Source of the DNA: Nocardiopsis sp. FIRDI 009
GTDB lineage: Bacteria; Actinomycetota; Actinomycetes; Streptosporangiales; Streptosporangiaceae
Length of the DNA: 64,000 bases
Assembly: GCF_003386285.1 (NCBI RefSeq)
Contig: NZ_QPNC01000019.1
Span: forward strand, 124,001-188,000
Reading direction: 5' to 3'
A program made the translations under genes and the position numbers. Shown here in pieces: positions 43,032 through 50,492 of the stretch (positions within the stretch are counted from its first letter, which is position 1; every line of letters begins with the position of its first letter). The notes under the pieces were generated by a model. It was not told the origin of the DNA and searched no databases. It worked only from the letters and a program-made list of their open reading frames with translations.

Positions 43032-44135
43032 GTGCACCACCACCCTTCCACGATCGGATTCCCCCACGAAACCGGCCCTCGTGAGCGCCGGACCCTGCTC
43101 ACACCCCACCTGGCCCGCGCCCTGACCGACGCCGGGTTCCGCCTCGTCGCCGAGCCCGGAATCGGCGACGGGATCGGTGTGAACGACGCTGACCTGCCCG
43201 GGGTGGAGTTCTGCCCGGCCGAACGGGTGTGGGCTGCGCCGCTGGTGCTGCGGTACAAGCCCGGTCCGCCCACCGACCTTGCCCACCTCCACCGTGGGCA
43301 GGCCGTGGGGGCGATCTTCCACGCCGAAGGCAACCCGGACATGCTCAACGCGTTGACCCAGAGCGAAGTGAAGGCGTTCAGCTACGAATTCCTCCACGAA
43401 CACGGACGCTTCCCGCTGGCAATGGCGGGCGGGCAGATCGCCGGGGTCCAGGCCGTGCACCTCGGAACCCACGCCCTCCAACACCCGCAAGGGCGCGGGG
43501 TGCTCCTGGGCGGTGTGGACGGCGCTGAACCGGCCCGCGTGGTGGTCATCGGGAACGGAAACGTCGGCACCGCCGCTGCCGTCACCGCTGCCCGGCTGGG
43601 AGCCGATGTCACGATCCTGACCCGCACCGCCCACAGTGCCGCCACCTACGAACGCCAGGCCCCGCCCGGGGTGCACGTGGCGGTCAACACCCCCGACCGG
43701 CTTACCGAACTCCTCACCCGCGCGGATCTGGTCATCGGCGCCATCCTCATCTCCACCCACACCACCCCACCGATGATCACCCGCGCCCACCTGGCGACCA
43801 TGCGCCCGGGTGCGGTCATCGTGGACGCCACCTGCGGGTACGGGGACGGCTACCTGCCCACCGCCGGCCCCGTCCAGAAACCTGGGGACCCGCCGTGTGT
43901 GGTGGACGGCATTGTGCACGTCAAGGTCGACGTGCTGCCCCGTCTGGTGCCGGTGACCGCTTCACACGCCTACACCCGGGCCGCGGCCCCGTACCTGCTG
44001 CGCCTGGCCCGCCACGTCCTCCACGGAGCCGAGGACCCTGGGGTCGAGAGCGCGCTGATCGCACGGGACGGAATGCTGGTGCACCCGGTGGTGCGCGAGC
44101 ACGCCGACCGGTACCAGGCGGGAGCGGCAGCATGA
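43032..44135 (+). CDS. N5-(carboxyethyl)ornithine synthase / alanine dehydrogenase-like enzyme
   Basis: A 367-residue NAD(P)-dependent dehydrogenase of the alanine dehydrogenase fold. The start TIGFPHETGPRERRTLLTP resembles carboxyethylornithine synthases. The pyruvate-binding Lys and His of the family are probably those in LRYKPGPP and AIFHAEGN. The nucleotide loop is VVVIGNGNVGTAAA. At the catalytic-Asp region of alanine dehydrogenase the sequence reads VIVDATCGYGDG, closer to the D-x-S/T-C of carboxyethylornithine synthase. Such enzymes reductively couple an amino group with pyruvate, giving opine-like products. The GTG at 43032 follows GGAGG. It is the first gene of a tightly coupled operon. 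Confidence 0.75.
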   Translation: MHHHPSTIGFPHETGPRERRTLLTPHLARALTDAGFRLVAEPGIGDGIGVNDADLPGVEFCPAERVWAAPLVLRYKPGPPTDLAHLHRGQAVGAIFHAEGNPDMLNALTQSEVKAFSYEFLHEHGRFPLAMAGGQIAGVQAVHLGTHALQHPQGRGVLLGGVDGAEPARVVVIGNGNVGTAAAVTAARLGADVTILTRTAHSAATYERQAPPGVHVAVNTPDRLTELLTRADLVIGAILISTHTTPPMITRAHLATMRPGAVIVDATCGYGDGYLPTAGPVQKPGDPPCVVDGIVHVKVDVLPRLVPVTASHAYTRAAAPYLLRLARHVLHGAEDPGVESALIARDGMLVHPVVREHADRYQAGAAA

Positions 44136-44887
44136 ACGCCCAAGCCGAGCGGGTGGTGGAATCCTACCGGCACCGGGCCGCCTGGATGCGCGCCGAAGCC
44201 CGCCCGACCACCCCGCACCTGCTGTCGAAGGCGTTGGACGGGGCCACGCACGTGACCGAGTTCCCGTGCGGGGCGGGCCACTTCCTGAACTCCTACGCGA
44301 AAGCCGGGGTGCGGGTGCGGTTGGTCGACGCCAGTTGGCCGATGCTCACCGCCGCTACCCACCATGCCCGTGAGACCGGTGTGGTTGAACTCGCGCTGGG
44401 GTGCCACTTCCTCCACCAGCTCCCGGACCTGAGCGAGGAGGACCTGGTGGTGGTGCCCAACGCGGCTTTGAACCAGCTCACCGCGCAGACGACGCTGCCC
44501 GACGTGCTCACCCTCCTGCGTCGCGCGGTACGACCCGGTACCCGACTGCTCCTGCAACACCTAACCGTCGACATGTTGGGGTGCGGCTTCTACACCCCCA
44601 CCCTGGCCGACGGCCACCAGATCCGCGACCACCGTTTCCGTGCGCCCGACGGCCAGGAAGTGACCCGCTACCGCCGCCAACACCACACCCACGACCGCAG
44701 CCAGGTTCGGATCGAGTTCACCTACACCAGCCCCGGGCAGGTGGACCACACCACCCACGTCAACCTCGCCCTCCCGTCCGCAGCCGAGATCGAGACCGCG
44801 CTCACGAATACCGGGTGGACCACCACTCACACCCACACCCGATCCGGGTTCCGCGAAGTCCTCGCCACCGCCAGAGGCAGCCGATGA
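44132..44887 (+). CDS. class I SAM-dependent methyltransferase (operon gene 2)
   Basis: A 251-residue Rossmann-fold SAM enzyme. Motif I is VTEFPCGAGHFLNSYAKAG, the ribose acidic residue lies in VRLVDASWPML, and LSEEDLVVVPNAALNQL is the motif IV region. The second half has a beta-rich insert. The ATG at 44132 overlaps the preceding stop (ATGA). Besides methyl transfer, enzymes of this fold can move aminopropyl or aminobutyryl groups from SAM derivatives, which is worth noting beside a SpeD-like gene, but nothing in the sequence proves it. Confidence 0.75.
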   Translation: MNAQAERVVESYRHRAAWMRAEARPTTPHLLSKALDGATHVTEFPCGAGHFLNSYAKAGVRVRLVDASWPMLTAATHHARETGVVELALGCHFLHQLPDLSEEDLVVVPNAALNQLTAQTTLPDVLTLLRRAVRPGTRLLLQHLTVDMLGCGFYTPTLADGHQIRDHRFRAPDGQEVTRYRRQHHTHDRSQVRIEFTYTSPGQVDHTTHVNLALPSAAEIETALTNTGWTTTHTHTRSGFREVLATARGSR

Positions 44888-45564
44888 ACCGGCCGCACAC
44901 GGTACTGGACGCCAACGCCTACTGGAACACCTACTACGCCGACACCTTCCGCTTCGGACAGGGCACCGAACACATCCTCGACCTGCTCCTGAACGTTCCG
45001 CCCGTGCGCACCTGGACCGACCTGGGCGCCGGTTCCGAGAGCCTGCTGTGGGCCACCGCCCTGGACGCCCACCACCTGACGGCGGTCGACGTCGACCCGG
45101 AACGGTTGGCCACCCTCACCGAGTTCGCGCGCACCGGCCAACCGCGGGGCGTCCACCAGGTGGCGCTGGCCCTGTGCGACCGCGACCTCGATACCTTCAG
45201 CGATCGGTGCCGGTCCCTGACCAGCACGCTGGTCGCCGACTGCCTGACCGCCGACCAGCTCCCGCCCCGAGTGCTCGGCGTCGACCTGCTCACCCAGTTC
45301 GGGCTCCTGGGCCTGTGCCAGTCCCCCGCCCATTTCGCCGACGTCTTCACACGGCTCCACACCCACCTGCCCGGTGGCGGGTGGGCGGCCGGAGCCAACT
45401 GGGTTCCCGCTCACCCGAAGAGCCGAGTCCATCTCACCCGCAGCCTGTACCAGCGAGCAGCCCGCGCCGCTGACCTCCACCTGCTCCATCTCGAACGTGT
45501 CCCCAGCACCGACCCCCAGTTCCCCTTCGTCTGGACCTATCTCGCCCGGAGGATGCCACGATGA
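44884..45564 (+). CDS. class I SAM-dependent methyltransferase-like protein (operon gene 3)
   Basis: A 226-residue protein with a SAM-type motif I (TWTDLGAGSESLLWATAL) and a ribose-binding acidic pair (LTAVDVDPERL). It differs clearly from the preceding methyltransferase, so the two are not a recent duplication. The ATG overlaps the upstream stop (ATGA), and its own stop overlaps the next start. Substrate unknown. It could equally be a non-methylating SAM-fold enzyme. Confidence 0.72.
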   Translation: MNRPHTVLDANAYWNTYYADTFRFGQGTEHILDLLLNVPPVRTWTDLGAGSESLLWATALDAHHLTAVDVDPERLATLTEFARTGQPRGVHQVALALCDRDLDTFSDRCRSLTSTLVADCLTADQLPPRVLGVDLLTQFGLLGLCQSPAHFADVFTRLHTHLPGGGWAAGANWVPAHPKSRVHLTRSLYQRAARAADLHLLHLERVPSTDPQFPFVWTYLARRMPR

Positions 45565-46682
45565 ACCACCCCCCAACCCCCGACCTGTACTTCGCCCCCG
45601 TCGGGATCGCGCACCTGACCGACTCCAACACCGACCTGATCCGCGCCGCCGCCCGAGGCCGCACCCAGCTGCGGGTCACCACCGCCGCCCAACTCAACGG
45701 CCACCCGCACCTGGGCACGGTCACCACGATCATGGCCGTGTTCGCCCTGACCGCCCACATGGCCGACGAACTCGGCCTGCCCGCCACGATCATCTTTGAC
45801 AGCCTGGAGAACGCCCCCGCCGAGCACGTCACCATCGACGGCCACCACTACACCCGCAACGTGCAGGACCTCATCGACGGCGGGGTCCTCGACAGCACCG
45901 AACGCTCCTCCGGGTTCCGGCGCCTGCTGGCCTGGGCGTCGGCCCGCAGCACCATCGGCTGGCAGGAACGCCCCTATGCCACCTACCAGGAACTCGCCCC
46001 CGTGCGGGCGTGCCTGCACACCATCGCCACCCGCCAACACGAGTTCGCGCCCATCCTGGCCCCCACAGATGGGCGCATCCGTATCCGGCCCCGCTGCCCC
46101 CAGTGCCGCCTGATGGACAAGGACGCCCACCACCTGACCATCCGCGCGGGCGCCGGGGTCGTGTTGTTGGACTCGGCCTGCCCCCACCACGGCCCCTATC
46201 AGGAAGTCATCCCGCTGGCCGGCCGCGGCGGCTGGTACGACGCCAACACCCCCGTCCGGTCGGTGCAGAAGGTCGCCCTGCTGGCGGCCGAACGGGAGCT
46301 GTACGACGCCTGCTCGGTGAGCATTGACGGTCCCGACTGGGGTGGGGTGTGGTTCGCGCACGTCATCGCCCCCGCGTTGGCCGTGTTGGGGGTGCCGGTG
46401 GCCGACTGGCCGGTGAGCGTGTTCACGCCGATGGTGCTCGACCGTACCGGCGGCAAGCTTTCCAAGTCTCTGTACGTCCGGTACGGGCGCGAGTACGCCG
46501 ACCTGCCCCCGGCGTTCCTCGACTTGGACTCGTTGTTGGACACCTACGGCGAGGACGCCCTGGAGGCGTTGTGGCGAGAAGCGGTGCGGTGGGCGGCTGA
46601 ACCGCGCCGGTTGCACCGCTCCTACACCGTCGACCACCTGGCCGCCCTGATCCCGGGCGCTCGGATGGGAGAGGTCGCATGA
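45561..46682 (+). CDS. stand-alone class I aminoacyl-tRNA-synthetase-like protein
   Basis: A 373-residue protein with the class I synthetase catalytic core: AQLNGHPHLGT (HIGH-like, residues about 44-53) and GGKLSKS (KMSKS-like, residues about 297-303). A zinc-binding insert follows the pattern CPQC at 179-182 with Cys207 and His209/210. It is far shorter than cellular LysRS-I or MetRS and ends soon after KMSKS, so it lacks an anticodon-binding domain. Such truncated synthetases typically adenylate an amino acid for a biosynthetic transfer, as in cysteine ligase MshC. ATGA overlaps on both sides tie it to the methyltransferase and SpeD-like genes. Amino acid and acceptor are unknown. Confidence 0.8.
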   Translation: MNHPPTPDLYFAPVGIAHLTDSNTDLIRAAARGRTQLRVTTAAQLNGHPHLGTVTTIMAVFALTAHMADELGLPATIIFDSLENAPAEHVTIDGHHYTRNVQDLIDGGVLDSTERSSGFRRLLAWASARSTIGWQERPYATYQELAPVRACLHTIATRQHEFAPILAPTDGRIRIRPRCPQCRLMDKDAHHLTIRAGAGVVLLDSACPHHGPYQEVIPLAGRGGWYDANTPVRSVQKVALLAAERELYDACSVSIDGPDWGGVWFAHVIAPALAVLGVPVADWPVSVFTPMVLDRTGGKLSKSLYVRYGREYADLPPAFLDLDSLLDTYGEDALEALWREAVRWAAEPRRLHRSYTVDHLAALIPGARMGEVA

Positions 46683-47101
46683 TCTGCGCTGCCCTCGACC
46701 TGCTCGACTGCGCCCACCCTGATCCCGCACCCGACGACCTTGTGGCCGCCATGCGCGCGAGTGTCGACCTGCTGGGGGTGCACGCCTTGGCGGAGCTGTC
46801 GGTGCCGTTCGTCCCGCATGGGCACACGGTGGTGATGGTGTTGGCCGAGTCGCACCTGACGGTGTCCACCTGGCCGGAGTACCGGATGGTGCAGATCGAC
46901 TTGGTGACCTGCCGTGCCGACACCGACCCGCAGAAGGCGCTGCGGCCTGTGGTGGAGCTTCTGGACGCCGGGGACGTTCGCGTGCAGCGAGTCCAGCGTG
47001 TGGACCCCCGGCTGGGGAACGGGGGCACGAGCGACCGGCCGCGCACGGGCGTTCTCAACACTCTGCACGATCCCGTGGGCGCTGTTCCGCCTCGGGGGTA
47101 G
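46679..47101 (+). CDS. AdoMet-decarboxylase (SpeD)-like pyruvoyl enzyme
   Basis: A 140-residue protein. LAESHLTVSTWPEY aligns with the self-cleavage region of bacterial SpeD (usually ESHxSxHTWPE), so processing between Glu57 and Ser58 would give the pyruvoyl group. The catalytic Cys is kept in LVTC (Cys78). The His five residues after the pyruvoyl Ser, needed for processing in the Thermotoga enzyme, is Ser63 here. Family members decarboxylate AdoMet for polyamine synthesis; related ones act on ornithine or arginine. It ends the coupled operon, with no aminopropyltransferase beside it. Confidence 0.75.
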   Translation: MICAALDLLDCAHPDPAPDDLVAAMRASVDLLGVHALAELSVPFVPHGHTVVMVLAESHLTVSTWPEYRMVQIDLVTCRADTDPQKALRPVVELLDAGDVRVQRVQRVDPRLGNGGTSDRPRTGVLNTLHDPVGAVPPRG

Positions 47102-47121
47102 CCTGGTGGGGTCGCGACATG

Positions 47122-47160
47122 GAACCGGCTCCCGCCACCACGATTGGCGGGAGCCGGTTC
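47122..47160. terminator. bidirectional terminator hairpin
   Basis: A perfect 15-bp stem (47122-47136 with 47146-47160) with a 9-base loop separates the end of the five-gene operon from the convergent DUF397 gene. Confidence 0.75.
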
Positions 47161-47174
47161 GCTCGTTCAGCAAC

Positions 47175-47354
47175 TCATCGGGTGGTGCGCACCGAGGTCA
47201 ACAGCGCGGCCCACTCGTGGGCGGACACGTCGAGGTGCCCCAGCTCGCGGTGCTGGGTGTCACGGATGCCGGTGACAGGCCCCTCCGCGACCTCAACGCA
47301 GTTGTGCGCCCCGTCACTGTAGCTCGACTTGTGCCACGGCAGGTTCGTCGTCAT
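47175..47354 (-). CDS. DUF397-domain protein
   Basis: A 59-residue protein, read on the minus strand from ATG 47354 behind GGAAG/GAGG. It starts MTTNLPWHKSSYSDGAHNC and continues VEVAEGP, IRDTQHRELGHL and HEWAALL, the complete DUF397 pattern. DUF397 proteins are encoded after HTH-DUF5753 regulators in actinomycetes (WhiJ/Abr-type pairs) and modulate them in development or antibiotic production. It overlaps the upstream regulator by 41 bases. Confidence 0.85.
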   Translation of the reverse strand: MTTNLPWHKSSYSDGAHNCVEVAEGPVTGIRDTQHRELGHLDVSAHEWAALLTSVRTTR

Positions 47355-48168
47355 CCTCGTACTTCCTTCTCACCTGTCGGAGGTAGTCCACCGACTCTTT
47401 CACGGACCGAGCGTTCGCCTGCAATCTACTGAACAGGGACACGAACGATCGAACCATGTGCGGGTCATCCGTCGTCTGCCCCAGGTAGACCGACTCCGCG
47501 TGCAGTACCTCCGGCGCAGAGGAGGACGCTATCAGCGAGAACGCCCCATCTGGCCCTGAGTGCGGAAGCGTTCCCCACCTGTAGAGCTGAAGCTGTATCC
47601 GGCCGGTGGTAGCGAGCCGGATGAGGGTGTCGACCTGGTCGCGCATGACCGCGTTCCCAGCCACCGGCCGTTGCACGACGACTTCATCAAGGACCACATG
47701 GTATTGCGGGCCGTCATCGTCAAGGATGCGGTGAGCCCTCTCAACCCTGGTGGTGGCCCTCTTCTCAACCATTGGCTCCTTGAGCCAAGGTGCTCCCGAA
47801 GCGAAGACCGCTTTGGCGTAGTCCTTCGTCTGGAAGTTACCAGGAATCAGAACACAGCTGTACTGACGGATGAGGTCTGCGCTCGCCTGGAGAACGTGTA
47901 CCTGCTCTTGCCAGTCGAGACGCTCCGGGGCGTACAACTCCTCGTACAACCTGACCAGGCGTTTTCCCGCTGACAGGAAGTCATCGAGGTCCTGGATCTT
48001 CGATGCGTCAAGGGTCTTCCAACCGCATTCGACCTGGGAGATGAACCCCTTCGAGTACCCGAGTTTACCAGCGACTTTGAGCTGGGTCATACCACTCTTA
48101 CGCCTTGCTCGGGCGATTGCTTGCCCAAAACGGACGTCCGATATGTCCTTTTTCTTGTTCGCTGTCAC
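47314..48168 (-). CDS. HTH-XRE regulator with DUF5753
   Basis: A 284-residue WhiJ-like regulator. An N-terminal helix-turn-helix (MTQLKVAGKLGYSKGFISQV, about residues 27-46) is followed by the DUF5753 domain with IRQYSCVLIPGNFQTKDYAK and LDEVVVQRPVAG. It has markedly lower GC than the surrounding genes, which points to recent transfer. GTG start at 48168 without a strong ribosome-binding site. It pairs with the overlapping DUF397 gene and is divergent from an operon with a HATPase. Confidence 0.9.
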   Translation of the reverse strand: MTANKKKDISDVRFGQAIARARRKSGMTQLKVAGKLGYSKGFISQVECGWKTLDASKIQDLDDFLSAGKRLVRLYEELYAPERLDWQEQVHVLQASADLIRQYSCVLIPGNFQTKDYAKAVFASGAPWLKEPMVEKRATTRVERAHRILDDDGPQYHVVLDEVVVQRPVAGNAVMRDQVDTLIRLATTGRIQLQLYRWGTLPHSGPDGAFSLIASSSAPEVLHAESVYLGQTTDDPHMVRSFVSLFSRLQANARSVKESVDYLRQVRRKYEDDDEPAVAQVELQ

Positions 48169-48218
48169 AGGTTGAGTAAAGCAGAAGCATCACTGAAAGT
48201 CTACCGATGACCACCAGA

Positions 48219-48235
48219 GAATACCTGGGGTATCC
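48219..48235. promoter_or_regulatory. palindrome upstream of the HTH-DUF5753 gene
   Basis: GAATACC and GGTATCC (6 of 7 bases complementary) flank TGG. The site lies about 50 bases upstream of the regulator start, where an autoregulatory operator would be expected. Confidence 0.4.
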
Positions 48236-48446
48236 GCTAGTCCTCTCAAAGCTCGTAGGTCTTTTCTTGTTCTGGACCCTCAGGAATTCTGGCTGTCGTC
48301 ACTCCGGAAGGAGGTGGCGTCCCGGCCCGTCCCCCTTGGGCCGGGGAGCCCCACCGAGGAAGCCGAGGGCGGAATGGCTTCGGGGGGACCTCGGTGGCAC
48401 GGCCGCCCTGACCAGGGCACCCGGCAGGGCGGCCCCATAACGAAAA
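48236..48446. other. intergenic region, no gene seen
   Basis: About 210 bases of GC-rich sequence between the divergent HTH-DUF5753 gene and the HATPase operon. Open frames exist but are low-complexity and lack start signals. Confidence 0.4.
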
Positions 48447-48480
48447 ACGCCCCGAACCGATGGCACCGGTTTCAGGGCGT
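48447..48480 (-). terminator. intrinsic terminator reading leftward
   Basis: ACGCCC pairs with GGGCGT and an inner GAACCG with CGGTTTC, and on the minus strand the stem is followed by TTTTT. No gene on the minus strand ends here, so it may insulate the regulator from antisense reading or mark a lost gene. Confidence 0.5.
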
Positions 48481-48513
48481 GAGCCCCACCCCGTCCAGAC
48501 CGAGGTGAGACAC

Positions 48514-48708
48514 GTGAAGCCTAGCAACCCACCCCACCCCGGGTCACCAAACCCGGACAACCCACCCCTCAACCCGGCCCTGGCCGACGCGGTCGACCGG
48601 TACAGGCGACGACTGGGCATCCCCACCGAACCGGTGCCCCCGCTGCCCGGGAGCGGTCTCGACGCCCTGCTGGCCCTCGCCCACCAGACCCAGGGGAGCC
48701 ACCGGTGA
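48514..48708 (+). CDS. small hypothetical protein, first gene of HATPase operon
   Basis: A 64-residue protein. The first 20 residues are Pro/Asn-rich, and the rest contains an amphipathic helix (NPALADAVDRYRRRLGIP) and a Leu/Ala-rich end. GAGGTGAG precedes the GTG start and the stop overlaps the HATPase start (GTGA). No family recognised. Small proteins beside anti-sigma-type kinases can be partners of them, but that is conjecture. Confidence 0.6.
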   Translation: MKPSNPPHPGSPNPDNPPLNPALADAVDRYRRRLGIPTEPVPPLPGSGLDALLALAHQTQGSHR

Positions 48709-49118
48709 TCACCGCACCCCAAAAACCCCAACACCCCACGATCATCCGGCACACCTTCGACGGCACCACGCATGCGGCCCGCCACGCCCGCGCGTGGGCA
48801 CGCCACCGGCTCGAAGCCCTGGGAGTCGAACCCCCCACCGACCTGGAGCTGATCCTGTCCGAGCTGGCCACCAACGCGGTGGCCCACAGCCACAGCGGTG
48901 ACCCCGGCGGGACGTTGGCGGTGCGGCTCAAGGTCTACCCGGACCGGGTGCGCGTCGAGGTGCGCGATGCCGGGCCGCTCACGGGCCGCACCCCCACCAG
49001 GCGCACCCCGCCGCTGACCGCCCAGCACGGCCGCGGGCTCCTGCTCGTGGACGCTTTCTCCCGAAAGTGGGGACGTCTGCCCGTGGGGACCGGCATGTGG
49101 GCGGAGGTCGCCCGGTGA
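48705..49118 (+). CDS. RsbW-like ATP-binding (HATPase_c) regulator
   Basis: A 137-residue serine-kinase/anti-sigma-like ATPase. The N box is ELILSELATNAVAHS, the G1 region VEVRDAGPL and the G2 region HGRGLLLVDAFSRKWG. These actinomycete proteins bind or phosphorylate anti-sigma antagonists or act in conservon-type signalling. No sigma factor or STAS antagonist is adjacent. GTGA overlaps on both sides show tight coupling in an operon of uncharacterised genes. Confidence 0.85.
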   Translation: MITAPQKPQHPTIIRHTFDGTTHAARHARAWARHRLEALGVEPPTDLELILSELATNAVAHSHSGDPGGTLAVRLKVYPDRVRVEVRDAGPLTGRTPTRRTPPLTAQHGRGLLLVDAFSRKWGRLPVGTGMWAEVAR

Positions 49119-49558
49119 CCCCCGCACCCTCGATCGTGCCGCTGCACACCACTCCACCCACGTCGCCGGAGACTGCCGAGTTGGCGTTGATGGACATGCA
49201 CACCACCCTCGTCCAAGCCCGGTACGTCCCCCACGTCGATTGGGGGCAGGCGAGCATCGACGCCCGCCTGTACGCCAACCGCGACGTACACAACGGCCGG
49301 GTGGTCGGGGCCGACCCGATCGCGGCGGTGTGCCTGCGCCTGCACCAGGCCACCCCGCACCGGTTGGAGTGGGTGGCCGAGTTCCCCGCCCGCACCCCCG
49401 ACGAGTGGGAGATGCCGGACCGGGACACCTCCACCCGCCGCCTGGCGATCCTCGGACCCGCCACACCCGTGCGGCCCCCGCACCCGCAGGACCTCGCCCT
49501 GGTCGACTACCTGATCGACCGCGTCCAGCCGGAGCAGAAGCAGGAGCCGAGCACGTGA
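49115..49558 (+). CDS. hypothetical protein
   Basis: A 147-residue protein of mixed alpha/beta composition with no motif I recognise. Conserved-looking blocks are ALMDMHTTLVQARYVPHVDW and LEWVAEFPARTPDEWEMP. The GTG start overlaps the HATPase stop and its own stop overlaps the next GTG. The coding assignment rests on these overlaps and codon use. Confidence 0.6.
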   Translation: MTPAPSIVPLHTTPPTSPETAELALMDMHTTLVQARYVPHVDWGQASIDARLYANRDVHNGRVVGADPIAAVCLRLHQATPHRLEWVAEFPARTPDEWEMPDRDTSTRRLAILGPATPVRPPHPQDLALVDYLIDRVQPEQKQEPST

Positions 49559-49803
49559 AGCGACGATCCCGACCGCCGCGCCGCACCCGTAGCCCCGAGT
49601 TCGCACATCAGGCCCGCAGCGCGTGGGAGGACACCCGGTGGAAAGCCGCCCGGCAGGGGTGGTCCCTGGCCCGCGAACGCCGGTTCCTCGGAGCCGTGTA
49701 CACCCTCACCCGACCCGGCACAGTGCTGGTGCTCTACGACCTGGCCGAGGTCGACCACCACCTGAACCAGCCTCCGGACCCGGGCTCGCCTCCGGCCGCC
49801 TGA
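49555..49803 (+). CDS. small basic hypothetical protein
   Basis: An 82-residue protein. The first 15 residues are mostly Arg and Lys, followed by a Trp-containing helix (ARSAWEDTRWKAARQGWSLA) and a strand pair TLTRPGTVLVLYDLAEVD. It could bind nucleic acid, but no known domain is visible. GTG start overlapping the previous stop. Confidence 0.55.
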   Translation: MKRRSRPPRRTRSPEFAHQARSAWEDTRWKAARQGWSLARERRFLGAVYTLTRPGTVLVLYDLAEVDHHLNQPPDPGSPPAA

Positions 49804-49824
49804 CACCGACGAGGAGAACCCCCT

Positions 49825-50370
49825 GTGCGCGTGACCTCCCCCCTCGCCCCCGAAATCCAACACCTGCTGACCGAAGCCCAGACCGTGGACCGGCTGGAAA
49901 CCCTCCAGATCTACGACACCGACCAGGAACGTCGGTCTTTCGACCAATACCTGTCCGGGCAGCGCCCCGACCCCACCCCCACAGGTCAGGCTTGGGCGAA
50001 GCTGATCCACGACAGCCCCGCCCGCTTCCGGCTCGTGCACGCGGTCACCGAACCGCTCAGCGACTACATGCGGTACCGGCTCACCCACACCTACCCGGCC
50101 GCCGCCGCAGCGGGCGAGGAGATCACCATCCTGCCGATCCCCCGAGGAACATGGCCTTGGCCGGTCCGACAGCAGGACTTCTGGCTGGCCGACACCACCC
50201 TCGTGGCGGTGGAACACTCCGGGGCCGGTCGGTTCGAGCACGCCGACATACTCACCGCGGGCGCGCTCGTGGCCGACGCTCGTGCGGTGTTCTCCCGGGC
50301 TTGGCGGATGGCCATGCCCTTGGCCGACTACATGGACCGCCACAACGGTGTGTCCGCTGTGGCCCTGTGA
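49825..50370 (+). CDS. DUF6879-family protein
   Basis: A 181-residue protein matching the actinomycete DUF6879 pattern: RRSFDQYLSGQRPD, then FRLVHAVTEPLSDYMRYRL, an AAAAAGEEITILP block, and DFWLADTTLVAVEHS near the C-terminus. Such proteins are regularly found beside HTH-DUF5753/DUF397 pairs, as here. Function unknown. GTG at 49825 after GAGGAG. Confidence 0.75.
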   Translation: MRVTSPLAPEIQHLLTEAQTVDRLETLQIYDTDQERRSFDQYLSGQRPDPTPTGQAWAKLIHDSPARFRLVHAVTEPLSDYMRYRLTHTYPAAAAAGEEITILPIPRGTWPWPVRQQDFWLADTTLVAVEHSGAGRFEHADILTAGALVADARAVFSRAWRMAMPLADYMDRHNGVSAVAL

Positions 50371-50492
50371 CCCGGTGCGGCGGGGACGCACCCCTCCGTC
50401 CAGGGGGTTCCCCCGCCGCACCGACCCAGACCGGGGCTCGGCGCTTCCTTCCCCGGCCGAGCCCCACCACCACCGTCACGAGAAAGACCCGC

